Below are positions 22,710 to 32,473 of a stretch of 64,000 bases of DNA, piece after piece. The first letter of the stretch is position 1, and the number at the start of each line of letters is the position of its first letter. The DNA lies in contig OZ024735.1 in assembly GCA_964016875.1 (NCBI GenBank), positions 11,083,338-11,147,337 on the forward strand, given 5' to 3'. Both the position numbers and the translations under genes were made by a program. Below the pieces are notes generated by a model. That model was not told the origin of the DNA. It saw nothing but the letters and a program-made list of their open reading frames with translations, and searched no databases. Source of the stretch: Fallopia convolvulus. Lineage: Eukaryota; Streptophyta; Magnoliopsida; Caryophyllales; Polygonaceae.

Positions 22710-23842
22710 TGATACGTGATTGCCCCGGAATCCTCCGTAGAAACCTTGTATATGACCCACACGATCCCGATCTTGCCTTGTAACTTCATATTCAATCCTA
22801 CAAAGCTTTCAAAGTGAGTAACTTGTTGCGCAAGGAACTGAATAATTCGAACAATATCAAACCGAAATTCGAAACACTCAATTGAATCAATAAGATAGTT
22901 CAACTTGGATGGCTCTAACGCTAATCCAAATTGATAAACAAGTTGATATAAATCGACTAGAACTAAACTTGATTGATCAACTTAATGAATCAAACGTAAA
23001 CAACACGAGAGAGAGATCGAGAGAATTGAATGATGGCCGAATGATGATGATGTTGATCTCGAACCAAAGCAAGCCTACACACGAGTTTTTTTGGAGCCCA
23101 AAGACAAGATAAACCTTTCTTAGGGTTTATCTTATCTCAAGCTGATTTTATTGAATGAAATAACAAGAGTATAAATAGAGAATACAAAAGCTAATCCTTG
23201 GAGAACAAGTCATCCAAGTGGCCGGCCCTAATAGATAGATTAGGCCCCTTGTCTTGCTTCCAAAGATATAATAAAAGATCTAAAATAATATCTAACTAGA
23301 TCCCCTTAAATAAAATAAATCATGGCTGATTTATCTATTTAAGGAAATATCCTAACCAACTCAAAATATCTCTAACAACCAAGAGAGAGAAGATCAACCA
23401 ACTAACATAAGCTTATTGGCTGATTTCTCTACAATATTAAAAATAGAAAACACGCCTATAATTAATATAATAGATAGATATTTTCTCCATTTAGAATGGT
23501 CAAGTCAAAGGGTTGACTTTGACCCATATACTAATTTATCTCACCCGATCACCTACTAAATTCAGCCCTAAAGTGAGACAAACTAATACATGTTTCTAAA
23601 TAAAGAAATGGTGATTTTCGGCCCTCTTGAATTAATCCATGGAATCCGGGCTTAATTGATGTCGAATGCACGAGACCCACTTTGTCTTGCTAGGCTCTTC
23701 AAGAACAGCTGCCAATCGAACCAAGATTGTTGTTGTGCCTTGAGCAATCTTCTTAGCTCGACTTCTTGTAATTGGTCCGTAAGAAGGCACTCGAATCAAC
23801 TCATCGACGTCGGTTGGAGACATGGCAGGCTTCACTACATCA
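22710..23842 (-). repeat. 5' LTR of B3 (1133 bp)
   Basis: A complete reverse B LTR from tgatacgtgattgccccgg to ttcactacatca; beyond it satellite resumes. With the leader and the 3' LTR fragment it forms an internally deleted element. Confidence 0.87.
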
Positions 23843-24885
23843 GATATGTTTAAAGTTCACTTGTTTTTCTCCTTTTGCTTTCAAAATGACTTTGATCTAA
23901 CATTGCACACTAAGTGTTCGATGAAATGTCCATGAAAATGTCACTCCTAAATGTGGTATTTTGTTTCTAGTTTCGAATTCAAGGTTTTATTCTACTGGTC
24001 TTGATTTTGTAGTGCAGAATGTGCTTATTGGCTTGGTACTATCCTCATTCTTTATGCTTATGCCTAGATGTCTTTAAAGTTCACTTGTTTTTTCTCGTTT
24101 TGCCTTTAAAATGACTAGTGATCTAACATTGCACGCCAAGTGTTCGATCAAATGACGATGTAACTGGCACTCCTAAATGTGGCATTCGGTTTCTAGGTTC
24201 GAATTTATGCGTTTATTCAATCGGTCTTGATTTTGTAGTGCAGAATGTACTTATTGCTTGGATACTTTCCTCATTCTATATGCTTATGCTTAGATGTCTT
24301 CAAAGTTCACTTCTTTTTTCTCCTTTTGCGTTTAAAATGACTTGTGATCTAACATTGCAAGCCAACTGTTCGATGATATGTCCATGTAAATGTTACTCCT
24401 AAATGTGGCATTCGGTTTCTAGGTTCGAATTTATGCTTTTTATTCGATCGGTCTTGATTTCGTAGTGCAGAATGTGCTTATTGGCTTGGTACTATCCCCA
24501 TTCTTTATGCTTATGCCTAGATGTCTTTAAAGTTCACTTGTTTTTTCTCGTTTTGCCTTTAAAATGACTTGTGATCTAACATTGCAAGCCAATTGTTCGA
24601 TGATATGTCCATGTAAATGTTACTCCTAAATGTGGCATTCGATTTCTAGGTTCGAATTTATGCTTTTTATTCGATCGGTCTTGATTTCGTAGTGCAGAAT
24701 GTGCTTATTGGCTAGATACTATCCCCATTCTTTATGCTTATGCCTAGATGTCTTTAAAGTTCCTTTGTTTTTTCTCGTTTTGATTTTAAAATGACTAGTG
24801 ATCTAACATTGCACGTCAAGTGTTCGATGAAATGACGATGTAACTGTCACTCCTAAATGTGGCATTCGGTTTCTCGGTTCGAATT
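23843..24885. repeat. 226-bp satellite, about 4.6 units (longest run)
   Basis: The gatctaacattgca block recurs at 23894, 24120, 24346, 24573 and 24800, spacing 226-227 bp. Adjacent units differ by scattered substitutions, e.g. gcacgcc versus gcaagcc and gaattc versus gaattt. It is the best stretch for defining the monomer. Confidence 0.95.
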
Positions 24886-26054
24886 TGATGCAAATCAAGG
24901 GAGGATCAAAGCGAAAGATTCGTTAAAGACGAATGGAGGCCAAACACCAAGACCTTTACTAAGGTCCCGAGCATTCAAGTTCAAGAAGGTTTTGATGGAT
25001 TCGATATTGTGCTTTGATTATGTTCATCAATGGCGTCCTCGACCACCAAGGAAGAGGATGAAGTCACAAAAGTTCGGAAGTTAAGAAGCCCGTCAAATTA
25101 AAAACAGTGCTCATTAAACTAGTCATAACTTGGGATAGAAAATTGATCTCAAGTCCGTTCAAATTGCGTTGGATATATAATTAAAGGATCTACAACTTTG
25201 TAGTTTACGTCGAATCCAGAATCCAAGAGTAAAGAGGTCAAAAATGCATTTACTGAGAAGTGTTCAAGTCTTACGGGAATCTTATCTTTTAGTTTAAATT
25301 TCTATCTTTATTTATTTTATTTATGGACGTTTTTATGCTAGAATAATAGGAGAATTTCGACCATAGGCTGATGTTAGTGGTTGATTATTCTCTCTCCTAT
25401 GTTTTTTTATTATCTTTTAGATATTTTGAGTTTGTTAGGATATTTTCTTAAATAAATAAATCAGCCATGATTTATTTTATTTAAGGGAATCTAGTTTGTT
25501 ATAGGTCTAGATATTTTATTATATCTTTGGAAGCAAGACATGGGTTACTTGCTCTCCAAGGATCAGCTTTATATCTCTATTTATACTTTGCAATTCCATT
25601 AATGAAAAATCAGCTTGAGAGAGATTAAACCCAAATTGGTTTAATCTATCTCTTAGGCTAAAAAATAACGATTTGTGTGTTCTTGCAATTGGAGTTCGAG
25701 CATCATCACCAGCCGATCATCTCTTTCTCATTCACTCGACTTTTCTTTGCTTGTTGTTTAAGTTTGGTATTGATTTAATCAATAGAGATTGTTCTAGAAT
25801 TGATTGTTAAAGATCATTCTAGTTAATCAATCAGATTTAGCGTTAGAGCCAATCTGATTGAACTATCAAAATTGAATCTTTCAATTATCAAACTCACTCG
25901 TTCATATTCATTCAAATCAGTTTCATGTTAATTGTGACTCAAGGCATCTAAAGTTGGAAGCTTTTGTAGGATCAAATTCGTTTGCTGGCAAGATCGGGAC
26001 TTGTGTGGGTCATATACGAGATTATCAAGGAGGATTCCGAGGCAATCCGTATCA
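24886..26054 (+). repeat. 5' LTR, type D (1169 bp)
   Basis: It begins tgatgcaaatcaaggg and ends gcaatccgtatca. The first 200 bp encode the D-type tail (SRAFKFKKV...HQWRPRPPRKRMKSQKF) in one open frame ending at 25084. It is similar to the solo D LTR at 5297. Confidence 0.88.
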
Positions 26055-26433
26055 ATTGGTATCAGTTATCCAGGTTGAGACAAGTTTCATTCTTTGATTT
26101 TTCATATTGATCTTCAATGTATGTTAGTGCGGATTTTTATCAACGCCTTCAACTTCACTTGGCGATTTCGGAAAGCATCGAACCAGAGATTTTCTCTGAT
26201 GAGTGCCCAATCGAAGATAATGACGAGTGCTCTTCAATTTTCAACAATCTTTTCACATATTCCAGCCATAAGGGTGAGGAAAATTGTGATTTTGCGCCAC
26301 CAAATTTGCTTTCTTTGGATCCTATTGAAGATTCTATTGCTTGGCCAATGCTGTCATCATCAACGCCGATCCTTACACCTCCTAGATCAGCCCCAACATG
26401 GGTCAATGTGAAACCTAAGGAGGTACCAAAGGT
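26055..26433 (+). other. Interior of mini-element with short open frame
   Basis: It starts with the primer site TGGTATCAGTTATCC (26057), again matching initiator tRNA-Met at the first nine bases. An ATG at 26117 opens a frame of about 110 codons (MYVSADFYQRLQLH...), acidic, with no motif I recognise. It runs into the truncated LTR. There is no gag core, protease or polymerase. It could be a non-autonomous element's coding remnant. Confidence 0.6.
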
Positions 26434-27534
26434 ACCGACGTCGATGAGTTGATTCGAGTGCCTTCTGACGGACCAATTACAAGAAGTCGAGCTAAGAAGA
26501 TTGCTCAAGGCACAACATCAATCTTGGTTCGATTGGCAGCGGTTCTTGAAGAGCCTAGCAAGACAAAGTGGGTCTCGTGCATTCGACATCAATTGAGCCC
26601 GGATTCCATGGACTGACTCAAGAGGGCCGAAAATCATCATTTCTTTATTTAGAAACATGTATTAGTTTGTCTCACTTTAGGGCTGAATTTAGTAGGTGAC
26701 CGGGTGAGATAAATTGGTATATGGGTCAAAGTCAACCCTTTGACTTGACCATTCTAAATTAAGAAAATATCTCTATTATATTTATTATAGGCGTGTTTTC
26801 TATTTTTAATGATGTAGAGAAATCAGCCAATAGGCTTATGTTAGTTGGTTGATCTTCTCTCTCTTGGTTGTTAGAGATATTTTGAGTTTGTTAGGATATT
26901 TCCTTAAATAAATAAATCAGCCATGATTTATTTTATTTAAGGGGATTTAGATAGATATTATTTTAGATATTTTATTATATCTTGTGAAGCAAGAAAAGGT
27001 CAATTCTACCCCTCTAGGGCCGGCTGCACTCCTTGCCTTGCTCCCCAAGCAATAGCTTTGTATTCTACTATAAATACTCTTGTTTTTCATTAATAAAAAT
27101 CAGCTTGAGAGAGATTAAATCCAAATTGGTTTAATCTATCTCTTGGGCTCCAAAAACAACGATCTTTGTGTGCTTGTGTTCATCATTGCCGATCATCATC
27201 ATCATTATTTTCGAGAATTCTCATCCCTCTCTCTCGTCGAATCTAAGTTATATTTTTTCAATAAGATTGTTCTAGTCTTGATTGTTAAAGATCAAACTAG
27301 TTTATCATTCAGATTTAGCGTTAGAGCCAATCCGAGTGAACTATCGAGTTGATTTACTATAATTCTGTTCGGTTTCCATTCATTCAACTTCGAATCATTT
27401 TGGTTACTTGTTGTCCACGTTTTTCTCACATTGATTGCAAATTCAGGTTGGAATAATTGTTACAAGGCAAGATCGGGACTTGTGTGGGTCATAGACGAGA
27501 TTATCAAGGAGGATTCCGAGGCAATCACGTATCA
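26434..27534 (+). repeat. 3' LTR, type B, missing its start
   Basis: The match to B LTRs begins at accgacgtcgatgag, about 40 bp inside a normal B LTR, and runs to gcaatcacgtatca. The tail frame TRSRAKKIAQ is present. The preceding gaggtaccaaaggtacc may be a repair scar. Confidence 0.85.
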
Positions 27535-28094
27535 CTTATGCCTAGATGTCTTTAAAGTTCACTTGGTTTTTCTCGTTTTGCCTTTAAAATGACTAGTGAT
27601 CTAACATTGCACACCAAGTATTCGATGAAATGAAGATGTAACTGTCACTCCTAAATGTGGCATTCGGTTTTTAGTTTCGAATTCATACTCTTATTCTACC
27701 GGTCTTGATTTTGTAGTGTAGAATGTGCTTAGTGGCTTGATACTATCCTCATTCTTTATGCTTATGCCTAGATGTCTTTAAAGTTCACTTCTTTTTTCTC
27801 CTTTTGCCTTTAAAATGACTTGTGATCTAACATTACAAGCCAACTGTTCGATGATATGTCCATGTAAATGTCACTCCTAAATGTGGCATTCGGTTTCTAT
27901 GTTCGAATTTATGCGTTTATTCGATCGGTCTTGATTTTGTAGTGCAGAATGTACTTATTGGCTTGATACTATCCTCATTCTTTATGCTTATGCCTAGATG
28001 TCTTTAAAGTTCACTTGTTTTTTCTCGTTTTGCCTTTAAAATGACTTCTGATCTAACATTGCAAGCCAACTGTTCGATGATATGTTCATGTAAA
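27535..28094. repeat. 226-bp satellite, about 2.5 units
   Basis: The gatctaacatt block recurs at 27598, 27823 and 28050. It ends in the 8-bp catgtaaa (28087-28094), which is repeated at 29413 beyond the next insert. Confidence 0.9.
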
Positions 28095-29412
28095 CTGAGA
28101 TGTGGTAAATATATAAACGGGAGTCTGTAAAAAAGCTCCTTAACCATACAAGGGTTAAGGCGCAAAATCGAGGCATGGCGGATCAACATGACCCTACATC
28201 CCTCAAGAGCACAAGGCGAGCAAAACACCCCTAGAGGAGGACTAGTGATACGTGATTGCCTCGGATGACTCCTTAGAAACCTTGTATATGACCCACACAA
28301 GTCCCGATCTTGCCAGTAATCGAATCAAACCTACAAATTGCTTTCAAAGTGAGAAACTTGCGGATCAAGTAATAACGAAACTGAAACGAATAAATGCTGA
28401 ATGAGTTGGATAATTGAAAGGATCAACTTTCGATAGTTCAATTGGATTGGCTCGATCGCTAAATCCAATTGATTAACTAGAATGATCTTTAAAAATCAAT
28501 TCTAGAACAATCTAACTTAATCAAATCAATCAAACAACAAAGAGAGAGAGAGATCGAGAAGATGATGATGATCGACGATGATGATGAGGTTCGAACGATC
28601 TCCAATTGCAAGCATAAACACACGAGTTTTTGGGCCCAAAAGCAAGACTAAACCAAAGGGGTTTAATCTTACTTCAAGCTAATTTTATTGAATGATAAAA
28701 CAAGAGTATAAATAGAGAATACAAAGCAAATCCTTGGAGAGCAAGCAATCTAAGGAGGCCGGCCCTAGGAGAGAGAAAAGCCCCTTATCTTGCTTCCAAA
28801 GATATAATAAAATATCTATCTAGATTCCCCTTAAATAAAATAAATCATGGCTGATTTATTTATTAAAGGAAAATATCCTAACAACTATAAAATATCCAAA
28901 ACAAACTAAAAATATCTCTAACAACCAAGAGAGAGCCTATCAACCAACTAACATAAGCCTATTAGTTGATTTCTCTACATTATTAAAAAAAACATGCCTA
29001 TTATAAATAAATAAAAGATATTTTCTCTTAATTAGAATGGTCAAGTCAAAGGGTTGACTTTGACCCATATACCAATTTATCTCACCCGGTCACTTACTAA
29101 ATTCAGCCCTAAAGTGAGACAAACTAATACATGTTTCTAAATAAGGAAATAGATGAATTTCGGCCCCTTGAGTTAATCCATTGAATTCGGGCTCAATTGA
29201 TGTCGAATGCACGAGACCCACTTTGTCTTGCTAGGCTCTTCAAGAACTGCTGCCAATCGAACCAAGATTGATGTTGTGCCTTGAGCAATCTTCTTAGCTC
29301 GACTTCTTGTAATTGGTCCGTCAGAAGGCACTCGAATCAACTCATCGACGTCGGTTGGAGACATGGCAGGCTTCACTGCATCAACTAGGGGTAACAAAAC
29401 ACCCAAAGGGTC
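28095..29412. mobile_element. Unclassified 175-bp insert, host of a solo LTR
   Basis: Without the nested LTR the inserted DNA is 28095-28245 plus 29389-29412. It is flanked by 8-bp direct repeats catgtaaa within otherwise continuous satellite. It contains a hairpin ccttaacc...ggttaagg (28138-28160) and two copies of a caaaacaccc motif near its right end. I see no terminal inverted repeats. It could be a fragment of a DNA transposon or another retroelement; identity unknown. Confidence 0.5.
28246..29383 (-). mobile_element. Solo LTR, type B (1138 bp)
   Basis: A complete reverse B LTR (tgatacgtgattgcc to cactgcatca) with perfect 5-bp duplications actag (28241-28245 and 29384-29388). The tail frame is intact on the minus strand. 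Confidence 0.93.
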
Positions 29413-29563
29413 CATGTAAATGTCACTCCTAAATGTGGCATTCGGTTTCTATGTTCGAATTTATGCGTTTATTCCATCGGTCTTGATTTTGTAGTGTAGA
29501 ATATACGAATGCTTGATACTATCCTCATTCTTTATGCTTATGCCTAGATGTCTTTAAAGTTCA
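29413..29563. repeat. 226-bp satellite fragment, last in window
   Basis: It resumes at catgtaaatgtcactcc and ends in gtctttaaagttca, where a B LTR begins. No satellite is seen to the right of this point. Confidence 0.88.
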
Positions 29564-30719
29564 TGATGCAGTGAAGCTTACCATGTCTCCAACCGACGTG
29601 GATGAGTTGATTCGAGTGCCTTCTGGCGGACCAATTACAAGAAGTCGAGCTAAGAAGATTGCTCAAGGCACAACAACAATCTTGGTTCGATTGGCAACTG
29701 TTCTTGAAGAGCCTAGCAAGATAAAGTGGGTCTCGTGCATTCGACATCAATTGAGCCCGGATTCCATAAATTGATTCAAGAGGGCCGAAAATCACCATTT
29801 CTTTATTTAGAAACATGTATTAGTTTGTCTCACTTTAGGGCTGAATTTAGTAGGTGACCGGGTGAGATAAATTGGTATATGGGTCAAAGTCAACTCCTTG
29901 ACTTGACCATTTTAAATGGAGAAAATATATATCTATTTATATTTATTATAGGCGTGTTTGCTATTTTTAATAATGTAGAGAAATCAGCCAATAGGCTTAT
30001 GTTAGTTGGTTGATCTTCTCTATCTTGGTTGTTAGAGATATTTTTAGTTTGTTAGAGATATTTTGAGTTTGTTAGGATATTTCCTTAAATAAATAAATCA
30101 GCCATGATTTATTTTATTTAAGGGGATTTAGATAGATATTATTTTAGATATTTTATTATATCTTGGGAAGCAAGAAAGAGACACATCTACCCCTACTAGG
30201 GCCGGCCATGCTCCCTTGCTTGCTCCCCAAGGAATAGCTTTGTATTCTCTATTTATACTCTTGTTATTTCATTCAATAAAATCAGCTTGAGAGAGATTAA
30301 ACCCAAATTGGTTTAATCTATCTCTTGGGCCAAAAAATAACAACTTGTGTTTGCTTGCAATTGCCATTCGAAATCTTCAACATCAATCCGATTCTCTCTC
30401 TCTCTCGTGTTCATACAAATCAGATTTGTTGTTTAAATCAATTAGATTGTTCTAGTTGTGATTGTTAAAGATCAAACTAGTTAATCATTCGGATTTAGCG
30501 ATAGAGCCAATCCGTTTGGACTATCAAGTTGATTCATTCTATAATTCCGATCGGTTCATTCAATTCATACTCATTCAATTCAGTTTTTGTGTTACTTGTG
30601 TCACAAGGAAGTCTAAAGTTGAAAGCTTTTGTAGGATTGAAGTTATGTGCTGGCAAGATCGGGATCGTGTGGGTCATATACGAGGTTTCTACGGAGGATT
30701 CCGGGGCAATCACGTATCA
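29564..30719 (+). repeat. LTR, type B (1156 bp), orphan
   Basis: It runs from tgatgcagtgaagcttacc to gcaatcacgtatca. The left flank (gttca) and right flank (atcct) do not match, and what follows is not a B leader, so it is a rearranged LTR rather than a clean solo LTR. Confidence 0.87.
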
Positions 30720-31331
30720 ATCCTGTCACCGGTAAAACAAGAGGAGTGACCGAGAAAATGTAAGGCAACACAAGGGTGGCACCTACATCCCTTACGTCGT
30801 TAACGTCTTGTTGTTTAAAAAAAATCAAGTACCTTTCCTTTACCTTTTTATGTATCACTTCTTGGAGTGTTTCGAGTTTGCTTGTAAAATTACTTGTTTG
30901 TTTATTTTCTTGCTTCACCTTTATACCTCGTAAGAAGACCTTACCGACCCTTCTAATAACCAATTTGTATTGCTTAAGGATCGGTTTAAGGACCCTTGCG
31001 AGTGTGGGATCCATTGACACGTTTTTCCTAGTTGTGTGTGTTGAGTTTGTGCCCTAGGAACGACATGGACGACCCTAACAACAAAAACAAGGGAGTTATC
31101 GAGGGAGAGGTGACTTCTTCCGCTATTACCATGGAAGATCTGTTTCAATCCATTCAAGGGCTCAAAACGGAGAACGAGGAAAGAGTACAACAACAACAAC
31201 GGGAGATGGAAGCCTTTAAGCTTTCAATCGAGGCTAGGATGGGAGCAATGCAGTTGGGAAGCCTTGGCGGAATTCAAGCAAGCTACGAAGAGGGAGCAAA
31301 TTCGGGCCAAGTAACTTATGGTGCTTCGTTA
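30720..31331 (+). mobile_element. Fragment of another retroelement (F): leader end and gag start
   Basis: A 612-bp piece unlike the other families lies between the 3' ends of two LTRs. An ATG at 31065 opens a frame MDDPNNKNKGVIEGEV that continues into a Q/E/K-rich, probably coiled-coil segment (EERVQQQQREMEAFKLSIEAR) and is cut by the B4 LTR at 31331. Such N-termini are common in Ty3/gypsy gag proteins. It might be the start of family E; that cannot be tested here. Confidence 0.55.
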
Positions 31332-32473
31332 TGATACGTGATTGCCCCGGAATCCTCCGTAGAAACCTCGTATATGACCCACACAAGTCCCAATCTTGCC
31401 AGTAATCTCGATCTAGCCTGAATTTGCAATCAATTTAAGAACACGAAGAACACAAATACCAAACTGATTTCGAAGCACTAATTGAATCAAATAAGATAGT
31501 TCAACTTGGATGGCTCTAATGCTAATCCAAATTGATGAACTAGTTGACATAAATCGACTAGAACTAAACTTGATTGATCAACTTAATGAATCAAACTTAA
31601 ACAAACACAAGAGAGAGATCGAGAATTCAGATGAGATCGCAGATTGATGTTGATCGATTGATGTAATTGCAAGCATAAGCACACACGTGTTTTTTTTTGG
31701 AGCCCAAAGACAAGATAAACCTTTCTTAGGGTTTATCTAATCTGAAGCTAATTTTATTGAATGAAATATCAAGAGTATAAATAGAGAATACAAAAAGCTA
31801 TTACTTGGGGGAGTAAGGAGAGAGGATGGCCAGTCCTAGGAGATAGAATTAAGCCTCCTTGTCTTGCTTCCCAAGATATAATAAAATATCTATAATAATA
31901 TCTATCTAGATCCCCTTAAATAAAATAAATCATGGCTGATTTATTTATTTAAGGAAATATCCTAACAAACTCAAAATATCTAAAACAAACTAAAAATATC
32001 TCTAACAACCAAGAGAGAGAAGATCAACCAACTAACATAAGTCTATTGGCTGATTTCTCTACATTATTAAAATAGCAAAACACGCCTATTATAAAGTAAA
32101 TATAAGATATTTTCTCTTACTTAGAATGGTCAAGTCAAAGGGTTGACTTTGACCCATATACCAATTTATCTCACCCGGTCACTTACTAAATTCAGCCCTA
32201 AAGTGAGACAAACTAATACATGTTTCTAAATAAGGAAATAGATGATTTTCGGCCCTCTTGAATCAATCTATGTAATCCGGGCTGAAATGATGTCGAATGC
32301 ACGAGACCCACTTAGGCTTGGTTGGCTCTTCAAGAACAGCTGCCAATCGAACCAAGATTGCTATTGTGCCTTGAGCAATCTTCTTAGCTCGACTTCTTGT
32401 AATTGGTCCGTCAGAAGGCACTCGAATCAACTCATCGACGTCGGTTGGAGATATGGCAGGCTTCACTGCATCA
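31332..32473 (-). repeat. 3' LTR of B4 (1142 bp)
   Basis: A complete reverse B LTR, + strand tgatacgtgattgccccgg to cactgcatca, followed on the right by ttctcctccact, the reverse of the purine tract. Its start encodes the last 70 residues of the B4 protein. Confidence 0.92.

Larger units (their letters stand above)
24886..27534 (+). mobile_element. Chimeric mini-element: D LTR, 380-bp interior, B LTR
   Basis: A full D LTR (24886-26054) is followed by a primer site (26057) and a 380-bp interior, then a B LTR lacking its first 40 bp or so (26434-27534). The flanks are satellite but at different unit positions (gaatt left, cttat right), so there is no target duplication. This suggests recombination between two elements rather than one insertion. 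Confidence 0.8.
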
